From: Cyanobium sp. Morenito 9A2
Lineage (GTDB): Bacteria > Cyanobacteriota > Cyanobacteriia > PCC-6307 > Cyanobiaceae
Length of the DNA: 50,805 nucleotides
Assembly (NCBI RefSeq): GCF_024345575.1
Contig: NZ_JAGQBJ010000017.1
Coordinates: 1 to 50,805, forward strand
Reading direction: 5' to 3'
Part shown: positions 35,702 through 43,362 of the stretch, one piece after another
How the letters are laid out: each line of letters starts with the position of its first letter
Position numbering within the stretch: the stretch's first letter is position 1
The notes under the pieces: generated by a model
The model's input: the letters and a program-made list of their open reading frames with translations, nothing else
What the model was told of the DNA's origin: nothing
The model's database searches: none
Program-made: the position numbers and the translations under genes

Positions 35702-36892
35702 ATGAGCACAACCCCGATGAACGGCTACACCTCCGGCTTGGAGGCCTTCTGCGCCGACCGAAGGCCGGAGCCCTGAGGCCGACCGCCGAGGGGGCACCCC
35801 CTGGGCCGCTCGCCGGGCGATCCGCGACGCGGGCGGGCTGGGGCTCTCGATTCCTGCTGCCCTGGGCGGAGCAGGCTGGAAGTGGACCGAGCTGTCCTCC
35901 CTGATCCGACCCATCGCCCGGGGGGGCAGAGCTCCTTCGCCCACCTGCTTTCGCACCACTACCTGGGCCTCACCCTGCCGCTGGTGTTGGGCACCGAGGA
36001 GCAACAGAAACGCTTCCTGGGCCAGGCCCTCGCGCACAACCAGTGTTGGTGCAACGGCCTCAACACCCTCGATCGCCGCACGCGACTCATCCCCAACGGC
36101 AACGGCTACCGCCTGAACGGCATCAAGGGCTTCTGCTCCGGCAGTGTCGACGCCGATCTTGTGCGCCTCACACCCGATCTTGGCCCGGATGACCATCGGG
36201 TGATCCTGCTTCCGAGCGCCCAGCGCAGCGGGCTGAGGGTGATCGACGACTGGGATGCGATCGGCCCGCGCCAGACCAGCAACGACACGATTCACCTCGA
36301 CGATGGGGCAGAGGAGACCGATGAGGTGCTGGACCCCGGGCGCTGGACCCCGCACGGCTGGGGGGATCGCCCTTCAGCACGATCCGCACCTGAGCTGGCC
36401 CAACTCAACCTGGCCACCCTTCACCTCGTGCTCGCGTAAGGGGCGCTCAATGAGGCCCGCTGCCGCGTCCTGGAACGGCAGCAAGCGGGTGCACCGGGGG
36501 CCAGACCAGCAGAAGATTGGCGCAGGACGATCACGAACGACCGCTTCACCCACCTCTGGCTGGATCTGCAAGGGGGCCAAACCCTGAACGACATTGCCCT
36601 GGAGCCCATGCAGAGCAGCTGGGGCAAGGGCCCCGACCTCAGCGCCAATGAAAGGGGGGACTCGGCCATTCACTTCGGCTGCGCCAAGGTGGCCAGCCCA
36701 GAGGCCGGACTGCCCATCACCCAGGGACTGTTCGATTGGGTGGTTGCCCGAGCCACGGGAGCCGCCGAGGCACGCAACCGCTCCTCGCGGAACCTGCGCG
36801 TGCTGAACCTGCACGATCCCACCGAGGCCAAACTCCAGGCCATCGGGGCCTACGCCCTGAAAGGCCGCCCCCGACCCAGCTTCTACGACTGA
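35702..36892 (+). pseudogene. SfnB-type acyl-CoA dehydrogenase pseudogene
   Basis: The pieces fall into one protein of the acyl-CoA dehydrogenase/flavin monooxygenase superfamily (SfnB/DszC group). Frame 2 from ATG 35702 ends at TGA 35774; frame 3 then reads LGLSIPAALGGAGWKWTEL; near the run of seven G at about 35930 the frame returns to 2 with SFAHLLSHHYLGL, LGTEEQQKRFLGQAL, NGYRLNGIKGFCSG, LRVIDDWDAIGPRQTSND. An in-frame TAA at 36437 interrupts it, after which frame 2 continues with GALNEAR, ending RVLNLHDPTEAKLQAIGAY to TGA 36890. Two frameshifts plus one stop make a functional product unlikely. Confidence 0.8.
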
Positions 36893-36905
36893 TCGGCGGA
36901 CGCGC

Positions 36906-37709
36906 CCCGTCAGGAGGCACTGATCCACCCCATCGATCGCCGAGATCGGCTTGGGGATCAAGGTCGACGACGAGTAGGCCTCCACCAGCTCCGTCTGCTC
37001 GGCCACCCCCTAGGGAGTGACAGGCAGGGAGGAGCACTCGCGACGCTTGATCACCACGGCAAGGATGGCCGGATCCACCTGGGTCAGCCGGGAGTCAAAG
37101 CCCACCACCTTGTTGGCCTTGCGGTTGGCCCAACGGGAAACCACCTAGGACCCCTAGCCCAGCGCGGTGATCACCTCCGGGATCGCCTTGGCGAAGAAGC
37201 TGCTGGTGGCCAGCCCAGGCACATCCGACTGGGCCACGATCGAGGCATGGAACGGATCCCCGATCACCCAGGCCCCACCGAACCCGGTTGATGGTGGAGT
37301 GGATCTTGGCCGGGGCCAGGTCGACCGCTTGGCTGGCCCTGCTCGACAGCCCCACCGAATGCAGAGCCGTGTCGGCGGGGGAAGGGGCGCCGGCGCTCAT
37401 GGAGAGCCACCATCGCGACCTTGAGCCCTGGGAGGGATTGGATGGGGGGCATCTTCGCCAGAATCGCCGAACACCTGGCCCTGGGCTCACGGGTGTCCGT
37501 TCCCATGGAAGAACCCCTCGCGCCCTTGGCCTCCACTGGCGGAGGGCGCCGGTGCGTCGGGTGTCGAGGCGGCCCCTGATGAGCACGTCGAGGATCGGCG
37601 GACCAAAGGGAAACTCCACCCCCTTGGCGTCGGTCATGCCCAAAGGCTTTGACCTGGAGCTGAGGCTGGTTCTGAACTTCAGCAGGGTGACCGGGTCGAA
37701 TGGCTGGTG
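36906..37709 (-). pseudogene. Sulfonate ABC transporter binding protein (ssuA-like) pseudogene
   Basis: Read from high to low coordinates, segments in different frames line up with an SsuA-type aliphatic sulfonate-binding protein: QPFDPVTLLKFR and VEFPFGPPILDVL (the VEFPxGPxxLEAL block), then LPGLKVAMVALHE, then GAWVIGDPFHASIVAQ, VPGLATSSFFAKAIPEVI, SRWANRKANKVVGF, VDPAILAVVIKRRE, PVTP and LIPKPISAIDGV. Frameshifts lie between the first three, and stop codons occur after ITALG, shortly after in GS*V, and after PVTP. The signal-peptide region is not recognisable. It converges with the SfnB-type pseudogene, whose stop is 13 bp away. Confidence 0.8.
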
Positions 37710-38460
37710 ACCAGGGGTATGGGGCGCAACCGATGCCCGTTGCATTCCTGTGCACCGGCACCGCTGGCCCGGCCCTCACCCGCCTCAGCGCCATCCCAGT
37801 CGCCCGTGTCGTTCGAGGCCGACAGCACCGATGCGGCTGAACCCATGGGCGGATGGGCGACGTTCCCCACACCCGGGGCCAGCGGCCGGTCCCTTGGCTG
37901 GCGCTGCCAGCGGGGGAGCGGCCGCTGATCAGGGCCGCCACCAGGCCGAACAGAGCAACGGCCTGGTGGGAGCGAGGCCACGGTGGTGGCGATCGATCCC
38001 CTGCCGGAGCGGATGACGCTGGCCTGCCAGCGGGCCAGAGACAGCCTCACGGCGGGACTTGGTCAGGCCGCTGAGCTCTCCGCCTTTGACGATGCCGGGT
38101 TCTGTGCCCTGGCGGATGCTGAGCGGGGTACCTGATGAGCTTGGCCCCACGGACCGCAGCGGCCTGGTTCACCACCCGGTGGCGAGCGCCGAGAGGCTGC
38201 AAACACCGGTGCTGTCAGCAGGTCATAACGATCAGCGGCTCAGGCCCCTGACCCTCGAGGACCACTTCAGCAAGGGGGGGCCATCCGCTGCCCTGGCCTC
38301 GCCGTTCCAGCTATGGCCATGGCCTGGCGGAGCCTGGCAGGCCGAACGGGCTCGCCGACGTCTGGTGCATGCCAGGATCCCAAACCGCAGGAGGTGCTGG
38401 AGCGGCTGCTTGATCGCCAGAGCCAGTAATCTGACGCATCCCGGATCCCCCCAGGTCGCC
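37710..38460. other. Intergenic, probably decayed coding DNA
   Basis: No intact gene. On the plus strand 37978-38136 stays open with protein-like composition (VVAIDPLPERMTLACQRARD, then SAFDDAGFCALADAERG and TGA), but I cannot assign it. The remainder shows no recognisable family in any frame. The promoter of ndhO must lie in the last part. Confidence 0.35.
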
Positions 38461-38715
38461 ATGGCCGAAACTCCCAGCGCGGCGGCGGCTCCCGTCCAAG
38501 CAGCCGCACCGATCAAAAAGGGATCGCTGGTCAAAGTGAGCCGCCAGGCCTACGCCGGCAGCCTCGAGGCCGCCGCCAGTGATCCGGCGCCACCGAGCTA
38601 CCTGTTCGAAGGTCCCGGCGAGGTGCTGGTCCTCAAGGGTGACCATGCCCAGCTGCGCTGGAACCGTCCGGTGCCCGACCTCTGGCTTCGGCTCGACCAA
38701 CTGGAAGCCTTCTAG
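38461..38715 (+). CDS. ndhO: NAD(P)H-quinone oxidoreductase subunit O
   Basis: 84 residues. After an Ala-rich tail (MAETPSAAAAPVQAA) the NdhO core reads KKGSLVKVSRQAYAGSLEAA, SYLFEGPGEVLVLKGDHAQL and RWNRPVPDLWLRLDQLEAF. NdhO is a small hydrophilic subunit specific to the cyanobacterial/plastid NDH-1 complex, located near the ferredoxin-interacting arm, and has been reported to affect complex stability and activity. The stop shares CTAG with the converging J-domain gene. Confidence 0.94.
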   Translation: MAETPSAAAAPVQAAAPIKKGSLVKVSRQAYAGSLEAAASDPAPPSYLFEGPGEVLVLKGDHAQLRWNRPVPDLWLRLDQLEAF

Positions 38716-39410
38716 AGCTCCAACCGCCGGCGCTCCTGGTGAAGGAGGGTCCGGCGCCGTTTGGCTTCCCGCAGCATCTCGCGCCCGTCGTGCAGATAAC
38801 TGTCCACGTAACCCATGGTGTAGCGCTCAAGCTCGGCGAGGGCGTCCTGCACCTGGCTCAGGCAGTGGTACAGACTCAATCCAAAGCCCTTCGCCGCAGC
38901 CGGGCAGGCCATCGATTGGAAGAGGCTCTCCACCTTTTCAAGCCGCACCTTCCCCTGCTCAAGGAACGCGCAGAACGCCTCCATCAGGGCATCGTCGTAG
39001 GGATCGGCCGAGAGCGCTCGCAATTCTGCGGGGAAGGGATTGATCACCTGTCCCAGCAACCGATCGATCGGTCCATAGACCTGCTGAAGCCACCGCAGCA
39101 ACTCTCCATCCTTCTGGGCCCCTGATGCCCGACGGGGGCCTGATCGCGCCCCCGGGCCACCACGGCCATCCGTAGCGGGCGGGGGCTGCCCCCCGGCGGG
39201 CTCTGGGATCTGGCCATGGCGCTGGCGACGAGCCCGATCCCCCAGCACCGCCCAGGCGGCGTTGATCGCCACGATCGCCTCGCTTTCGCCTCCGGCATCG
39301 GGGTGGTGGCGTTTCACAAGGCTTCGATAGGCGGCCTTGATCTCCGCAGGGCTCGCCTGGCGGCTGACACCGAGCACCCGGTACGGATCGGGGTTGGAAG
39401 CGGCCGACAA
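38712..39410 (-). CDS. J-domain protein
   Basis: 232 residues. The N-terminal 70 are a DnaJ domain: DPYRVLGVSRQASPAEIKAA, then VKRHHPDAGGESEAI with the essential HPD motif near 37. There is no Gly/Phe region and no zinc finger, so it is a type III co-chaperone that stimulates a DnaK partner. The rest is a charged linker and a helical C-terminal domain (about 110-232) ending in a basic stretch REAKRRRTLLHQERRRLEL. Substrate unknown. Confidence 0.9.
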   Translation of the reverse strand: MSAASNPDPYRVLGVSRQASPAEIKAAYRSLVKRHHPDAGGESEAIVAINAAWAVLGDRARRQRHGQIPEPAGGQPPPATDGRGGPGARSGPRRASGAQKDGELLRWLQQVYGPIDRLLGQVINPFPAELRALSADPYDDALMEAFCAFLEQGKVRLEKVESLFQSMACPAAAKGFGLSLYHCLSQVQDALAELERYTMGYVDSYLHDGREMLREAKRRRTLLHQERRRLEL

Positions 39411-39485
39411 CGGTTCCGATCGATTGACTCGTCTCCATCTTCCCTAACCGGGCCTGCGGGTTGGCACCATCGGTGCCGTGCCATG

Positions 39486-39511
39486 AAAAAGCCCCCCTGG
39501 AGCAGGGGGGC
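39486..39511 (-). terminator. Terminator of the first porin gene
   Basis: On the minus strand, stem GCCCCCCTG/CAGGGGGGC (nine perfect pairs, three-base loop) is followed by TTTTT. It lies about 46 bp after the porin stop. Confidence 0.93.
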
Positions 39512-39556
39512 CGTGGGTGAGGAGCACGTAAAGGAGGGTGTGAGGGACCCTTCTGA

Positions 39557-41260
39557 TCAGAACTTGAAGGTGGTCTGAACGAGGTAGCCGAGGGTGCTGA
39601 AGGAGTTGCCATTTCCGGTGAGCTGTCCAAGGGGACGGCTCAGATAGAAGATGGCAGGGGTGACCGAGATGTTATCGGTGACCTGGAACTTGTACCACCA
39701 TTCCCAGGCATAGTTGCCGTCAGCCGGTGTGGTGTTCCCGACACCGCTGCTCCCGCGTGTGAGGGCGGTCGCGAAGGTGGGCTGACCAACAGCCATGCCC
39801 GCAGAATTACCCTTGGCGAACACATCCGTCCACTGAAGACCGGCGAACCAGCTCTGGGATTCAGTGACGTACGGGTTAACGAACTCAAACCCGGTGGAAC
39901 GGATTGAGTTGCCGGAAAGGGAGTTGTACCCCCAACCCAGGCTGATGGATGGGAACCAGCCACTCTTCTTGGGCTGCCAGTAGGCGTTCAAAGCCACACT
40001 GTTGGATTCGCCGTTGGCAAGGAACCAGCTGTTGGAGGCCACGAAATTCGTGCCCCTGCGGAAGTTTGAGGCTGCCTGGCCATAGCGGTAGGCCGCCGAA
40101 ACGCTCCATTGGGGGGCGGTGTAGGCGAGCTGGGTCAGGAAGCTGGAACGGGAGCAATCCGTGCCGATGCCACCCTCACCCGTGGAGCAGGTGAAATCAC
40201 TCACCCCATCATTGGGTGTTCCAACATTGCCCTGGGGGGCCACATAGCTTGCCGAAGCGCTGAATCGGCCCTGCCCTTTCTTGACGTTCTGCTTCCAGAT
40301 CACCGCCCCCATGGAACCGGTGGCTTTGTTGTAAGTTCCCGGCGCACCATTCAATGCAAACAGATCAAGGATCCGTTCACCCTTGCCACTCCCGTAGAGC
40401 GAGGGTGTCACCCCCAGGTGCTCGGTGTTCCGGGCCCTGGCGCCCAGGACGAACGTGAAATCCTTGCCCCATGGGAAGCTGTAGTAGAGACGATCAACTC
40501 CGATTGCGTCACTGTTGTTGTTGACGCCGTTGCTGGCCTTGTCAAGTGCCGTGAGATTGAGGCCATTGCCATTGAAGGCATTGTTGAAATTGCCCGAGCG
40601 CAGACGGGTGTAAAGCAGATCCTTACCCGAGAAGCTGGTCAGGAAGTTCAACCGCAGGTCGTAGCTGAACGTGGTGGCTCCATAGAGGGCCTTGTACTTG
40701 CTCGCCGCACTGCGATTGTTCAACTCGGGGTTGTTGGGGAAAACGGATCCCCGGACGGCCTTGTCGCCGGTGGCATCCACACCACCGAGAACGAAGGTCG
40801 CCTCACCCTGCAGCTTGGTGGTGGTGGAGAACTGGGTAGCTTCGAGTTCACCAACCTTGGCCTCAAGACCATCGACACGGCCACGAAGGATGGCCAACTC
40901 CTTCTGGTACTCCTTCAGGAGCCGTTGCAGCTCATCGGTCACTTCGGTGATCCGATCGAGGCAGGCGTTGAGCAGGGCGGCCGCCTCCCAACGGGTCAGA
41001 GGCTGGTTTCCCTTGAAGGTGCCGTTGGGGTAGCCAGCGACGCAGCCGTAGCGCTCCACCAGGTTCGAGAGGGCCTGATAGGCCCAGGAGGTGGGCTGAA
41101 CATCGGAAAACTGCGTGATGCTGGTGACCTGCTCCTTAGTGGAGACGGGCGGCGAATACCGGTTGACATCAGTGAGATTGAGCTCTGCGGCCGAAGCCGC
41201 CATCGGCGTTGCCATGCCCAAAAGGGCAGGGGCAAGCACAAACCTGCTGAAAAGTTTCAT
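39557..41260 (-). CDS. SLH/OprB-type outer membrane porin
   Basis: 567 residues. Signal peptide MKLFSRFVLAPALLGMAT, cleavage near ASA-AE. An S-layer homology domain follows: ITQFSDVQPTSWAYQALSNL, ERYGCVAGYPNGTFKG, LTRWEAAALLNACLDRITE (about 46-110), then a coiled-coil stretch KEYQKELAILRGRVDGLEAK, then an OprB-like beta-barrel ending with a C-terminal Phe (LVQTTFKF). This is the cyanobacterial iron-uptake-porin/SOM group, which tethers the outer membrane to peptidoglycan-linked polymer through SLH and allows passage of small ions. It shares domain order and the start and end with the next porin. Confidence 0.93.
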   Translation of the reverse strand: MKLFSRFVLAPALLGMATPMAASAAELNLTDVNRYSPPVSTKEQVTSITQFSDVQPTSWAYQALSNLVERYGCVAGYPNGTFKGNQPLTRWEAAALLNACLDRITEVTDELQRLLKEYQKELAILRGRVDGLEAKVGELEATQFSTTTKLQGEATFVLGGVDATGDKAVRGSVFPNNPELNNRSAASKYKALYGATTFSYDLRLNFLTSFSGKDLLYTRLRSGNFNNAFNGNGLNLTALDKASNGVNNNSDAIGVDRLYYSFPWGKDFTFVLGARARNTEHLGVTPSLYGSGKGERILDLFALNGAPGTYNKATGSMGAVIWKQNVKKGQGRFSASASYVAPQGNVGTPNDGVSDFTCSTGEGGIGTDCSRSSFLTQLAYTAPQWSVSAAYRYGQAASNFRRGTNFVASNSWFLANGESNSVALNAYWQPKKSGWFPSISLGWGYNSLSGNSIRSTGFEFVNPYVTESQSWFAGLQWTDVFAKGNSAGMAVGQPTFATALTRGSSGVGNTTPADGNYAWEWWYKFQVTDNISVTPAIFYLSRPLGQLTGNGNSFSTLGYLVQTTFKF

Positions 41261-41354
41261 TGGTCCTCACACCAAAAAGAGGAAGCACCATGGGGTGCCG
41301 GCGCAGATTAGCAAAGGCCACAAATCCAGTGCTTGATGAGAGATACGCACCCAT

Positions 41355-41368
41355 GTAGCGCTGACTAC
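41355..41368. promoter_or_regulatory. NtcA-like palindrome GTA-N8-TAC
   Basis: GTAGCGCTGACTAC fits the NtcA consensus GTAN8TAC and lies 95 bp upstream of the first porin start. A properly spaced TANNNT -10 box about 22 bp downstream was not found. The motif occurs by chance about once per 4 kb, so this is a weak call. Confidence 0.25.
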
Positions 41369-41425
41369 ACGCCTTGGGTATCAACTGGCCTCAAGAACTT
41401 TGTTCACCCAGCCTTGCGCAACAGG

Positions 41426-41462
41426 CAATAAAAAACCCGACTGGCTAAAGGCCAACCGGGTT
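41426..41462 (-). terminator. Terminator of the second porin gene
   Basis: On the minus strand AACCCGGTTGGC and GCCAGTCGGGTT pair with two G-T mismatches around a short loop, followed by TTTT. It ends the unit of the 41.6-43.2 kb porin before the promoter region of the first one. Confidence 0.85.
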
Positions 41463-41551
41463 GATTGAGGAAACAGTTGAGGAGTGAAGTGGAGGAAAGT
41501 TTCGGCGAAGGAAGTGTGAGGAACTTCGCCGAAACCAGACAGATCAAACGA

Positions 41552-43216
41552 TCAGAACTTGAAGGTGGTCTTGACGAGGCCGCCGAAGTTCTCGAAGGAA
41601 TCTCCGTTGCCCTTCTGGAGCTGACCCAGAGGAGCACTGAGATAGAAGATCGCAGGTGTGACACTGATGTTGTCGGTGACCTGGAACTTGTACCACCACT
41701 CCCAGGCGTAGTTGCCGTCGTTGGCAGTCAGAGCGTTGTCATTGCCTGATTTGGTGATGAAGGTGGCTTGGCCCACGGCCATGCCGGCGGAGTTGCCCTT
41801 GATGAACACATCGGCCCACTGGAGACCGACGTACCAGGACTGGCTCTGAGCTCCGTCAATGACATCAGCAAGACCACCGTTGGCGGGGTTACCTGCTGAA
41901 GCAAAGTCGGCGGAGTAAGAGTTGATGCCCCAACCAGCGCTAACAGAAGGGATCCAACCGGAGTTGGTGGGCGTCCAGTAGCCACTGATGCCAACGGAAC
42001 TCACGTTGTTAGACAGGGCGAAACCCAGGTTGGCCAAGGGTGTTGCGTTGCCGCCGTAGAGGCCCGCCAGTCCACCTTGAGGAGTGGTGTAGGTGTAGGC
42101 CGCAGCCAGGCCCCAGTTGGTGCCGGTGTAGGCGATCTGGGCGGTGCCGGTCTGGGCGGCACCGTCGGTGCCGATGCCACCGACGTTGGGATTGCCGTTG
42201 TTGCCGTTGGCGGAGACGTAGTTGGCGCTGATGGAGAAGCCACCCGACTTCCACCAGATACCACCACCGGAACCGAGGTTCAGGCTGTAGGTACCGGGAG
42301 CGCCACCGTAGGTAAAGATGTCGAGAACGGTGTCAGCGGGGTAGGCGCTGGGCCACAGAGCCAACATGTCGTCCTGACGGACCTTCGCACCAACGGTGGC
42401 GGTGAAGTTGCTGCCGATGGGGAATTGGTAGAAGAGGCGGTTCACCATCACGGTGTCCGCACCAGGAGGACCCTCGAAGGAAACCTCGAAAGCGTTCAGG
42501 CCGACCAGGTTGTTGCCATTGGCGGCACCCCAGGGGCTGGCGCCGTAGTTACCCGACCGCAGGCGGGTGCGGAGGAGGTCCTTGCCGGTGAAGCTGGTGT
42601 CGAGGTACAGGTCGAGGTTGTAGTTGAAAGCCGTGCCACCCTGCTGGGTGTTGGCCGCAGTGGCGAAGTTCTGGGTGGGGGCAACCTTGCCTCCGAGGAG
42701 GACAGATTCAGCCGGGGTGGCCAGGGCGGAACCGGTGAAGGAGTTGGCACCGATGGTGAAGGTGGCCACTCCACGCAGCTTGGTGGTGGTGGAGAACTGA
42801 TTGGCTTCCAATTCGCCGACCTTGGCCTCAAGGCCATCAACGCGGCCGCGCAGGATGGCGAGTTCCTTCTCGAACTCCTTCATGAGCTTCTTGAGCTCGT
42901 CGGTCACTTCGGTGATCCGATCGAGACAAGCGTTGAGGAGGGCAGCGGCTTCCCAGCGGGTCAGGGCTTGACCGCCCTTGAAGGTGCCGTTGGGGTAGCC
43001 AGCGACGCAGCCGTAGCGCTCAATCAGGTTCGAAAGCGCCTGGTAGGCCCAAGCGGTGGGCTGAACGTCGGAGAATTGGGTGATGCTGGTGACCTGCTCC
43101 TCGGCGCCGGCGTACTTGTTGACGGCGTCAAGGTTGAGGTCTGCGGCCGAAGCAGCCATCGGGGCCAGAAGGCCCAGGGCTGCAGGAGCCAGCAGGAGTT
43201 GCTGGAAAAGTTTCAT
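41552..43216 (-). CDS. SLH/OprB-type outer membrane porin, second copy
   Basis: 554 residues from the ATG at 43216 (an upstream in-frame codon at 43231 is less likely, because MKLFQQLLLAPAALGLL is a standard signal start matching the paralogue). Domain order is the same: signal peptide, SLH domain with ITQFSDVQPTAWAYQALSNL, coiled coil with EFEKELAILRGRVDGLEAK, and an OprB-like barrel ending LVKTTFKF. The two genes lie in tandem and share near-identical SLH regions, while the barrel loops differ, so they probably differ in pore or surface properties. Both have own terminators, so each may be regulated separately. Confidence 0.93.
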   Translation of the reverse strand: MKLFQQLLLAPAALGLLAPMAASAADLNLDAVNKYAGAEEQVTSITQFSDVQPTAWAYQALSNLIERYGCVAGYPNGTFKGGQALTRWEAAALLNACLDRITEVTDELKKLMKEFEKELAILRGRVDGLEAKVGELEANQFSTTTKLRGVATFTIGANSFTGSALATPAESVLLGGKVAPTQNFATAANTQQGGTAFNYNLDLYLDTSFTGKDLLRTRLRSGNYGASPWGAANGNNLVGLNAFEVSFEGPPGADTVMVNRLFYQFPIGSNFTATVGAKVRQDDMLALWPSAYPADTVLDIFTYGGAPGTYSLNLGSGGGIWWKSGGFSISANYVSANGNNGNPNVGGIGTDGAAQTGTAQIAYTGTNWGLAAAYTYTTPQGGLAGLYGGNATPLANLGFALSNNVSSVGISGYWTPTNSGWIPSVSAGWGINSYSADFASAGNPANGGLADVIDGAQSQSWYVGLQWADVFIKGNSAGMAVGQATFITKSGNDNALTANDGNYAWEWWYKFQVTDNISVTPAIFYLSAPLGQLQKGNGDSFENFGGLVKTTFKF

Positions 43217-43362
43217 GGGGTCCTCACACACGAGAGGCGCAATGCGCCAACCAGATAATCCCCCTCCTGCCCCAGGTTCTCAACGGTCCATGTGCCAGAA
43301 AGCCCAACGTCCTTGCACCAAGGGCCGCCGGTTCAGACTGAGCGCCTGATTGCGCCAGGGCC

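Noticed and set aside
34858-38460. Insertion sequence or genomic island as cause of the decayed sulfonate region
   Set aside because: No transposase-like frame, no terminal inverted repeats, and no tRNA at either edge were seen.
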